A stretch of 5,421 bases of DNA from Methanocalculaceae archaeon. Lineage in GTDB: Archaea > Halobacteriota > Methanomicrobia > Methanomicrobiales > Methanocorpusculaceae. A program made the position numbers and the translations under genes. The number at the start of each line of letters is the position of its first letter. The first letter of the stretch is position 1. The stretch is taken from positions 1 through 5,421 of the forward strand of contig JAIRRQ010000115.1 of assembly GCA_031255895.1 (NCBI GenBank), in the 5' to 3' direction. This document shows, piece after piece, positions 5,293 through 5,421 of the stretch. The notes under the pieces were generated by a model. That model did not search any database, had not been told where the DNA came from, and saw only the letters and a program-made list of their open reading frames with translations.

Positions 5293-5421
5293 TCATTCAT
5301 TGCAAAAAATTCCATCATCTCTGAACCATCGCATCATCACAACAGCATCCTCACCATCCTCGTAGTACTCGCCGAATACGATCATTTTTTCATACCCGAT
5401 CTTTTCATAAAATCCCTGTGC
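5293..5421 (-). CDS. GNAT-family N-acetyltransferase, C-terminal part (5' end outside window)
   Basis: Reading inward from the right edge on the minus strand, 42 codons are open and end at TGA (5295-5293). The fragment starts AQGFYEKIGYEKMIVF. G-F-Y-E-K-x-G-Y is the hallmark C-terminal motif of GNAT acetyltransferases, which move an acetyl group from acetyl-CoA to an amine; the motif helix lies next to the CoA pocket and its Tyr often serves as general acid. It is followed by an acidic loop (EYYEDGEDA) and a closing strand (VVMMRWF), as usual in the fold. Only about a quarter of a typical 150-180 residue domain is visible, so the substrate cannot be inferred. The gene points in the same direction as the operon but is separated from it by 1.9 kb of decayed sequence. 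Confidence 0.8.
   Translation of the reverse strand, partial: AQGFYEKIGYEKMIVFGEYYEDGEDAVVMMRWFRDDGIFCNE

Noticed and set aside
1..5421. tRNA, rRNA, CRISPR array or complete insertion sequence
   Set aside because: No cloverleaf, conserved rRNA segment, regularly spaced repeat or terminal inverted repeats with a transposase frame was found by eye.

Overview
The window looks archaeal, most likely from a methanogen of the Methanomicrobia type. This rests on T-run (not hairpin) termination signals, AT-rich gaps around moderately GC-rich genes, and the kind of proteins present. It is an inference from style and gene content; no marker gene fixes the lineage.

Only one block is clearly functional: a three-gene minus-strand operon at 971-3433. 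In transcription order it encodes (1) a 228-residue SIMIBI-class (HypB/UreG/G3E-like) P-loop GTPase with several Cys/His pairs, (2) a soluble ABC-type ATPase of 336 residues with an extra N-terminal helical domain and no permease partner, and (3) a 252-residue DUF4213/DUF364 protein, a family suggested from a crystal structure to bind or chelate heavy metal. Genes 1 and 2 overlap by an ATGA junction, and genes 2 and 3 are 10 bases apart. The products are therefore probably made together and act together. A metallocofactor or metal-delivery module using both GTP and ATP is the simplest reading, but the metal and client are unknown.

The left edge (2-172) holds the last 56 codons of a plus-strand gene I cannot name, ending just before a T-run. 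Bases 173-970, between this gene and the convergent operon, are T-rich on the plus strand and carry two adjacent small hairpins but no convincing gene.

Upstream of the operon (3434-5292) there is almost 1.9 kb without an intact, confident gene. Reading all frames by eye suggests two decayed genes: a plus-strand relic (about 3684-4266) with in-frame stops and a frameshift, and a minus-strand relic (about 4810-5186) with one stop and one single-base frameshift in a T-run. A 128-codon plus ORF at 4412-4798 is doubtful. The right edge (5293-5421) is the C-terminal end of a minus-strand GNAT acetyltransferase. The long decayed spacers suggest either gene loss in progress or an old insertion/deletion hotspot next to a conserved operon.
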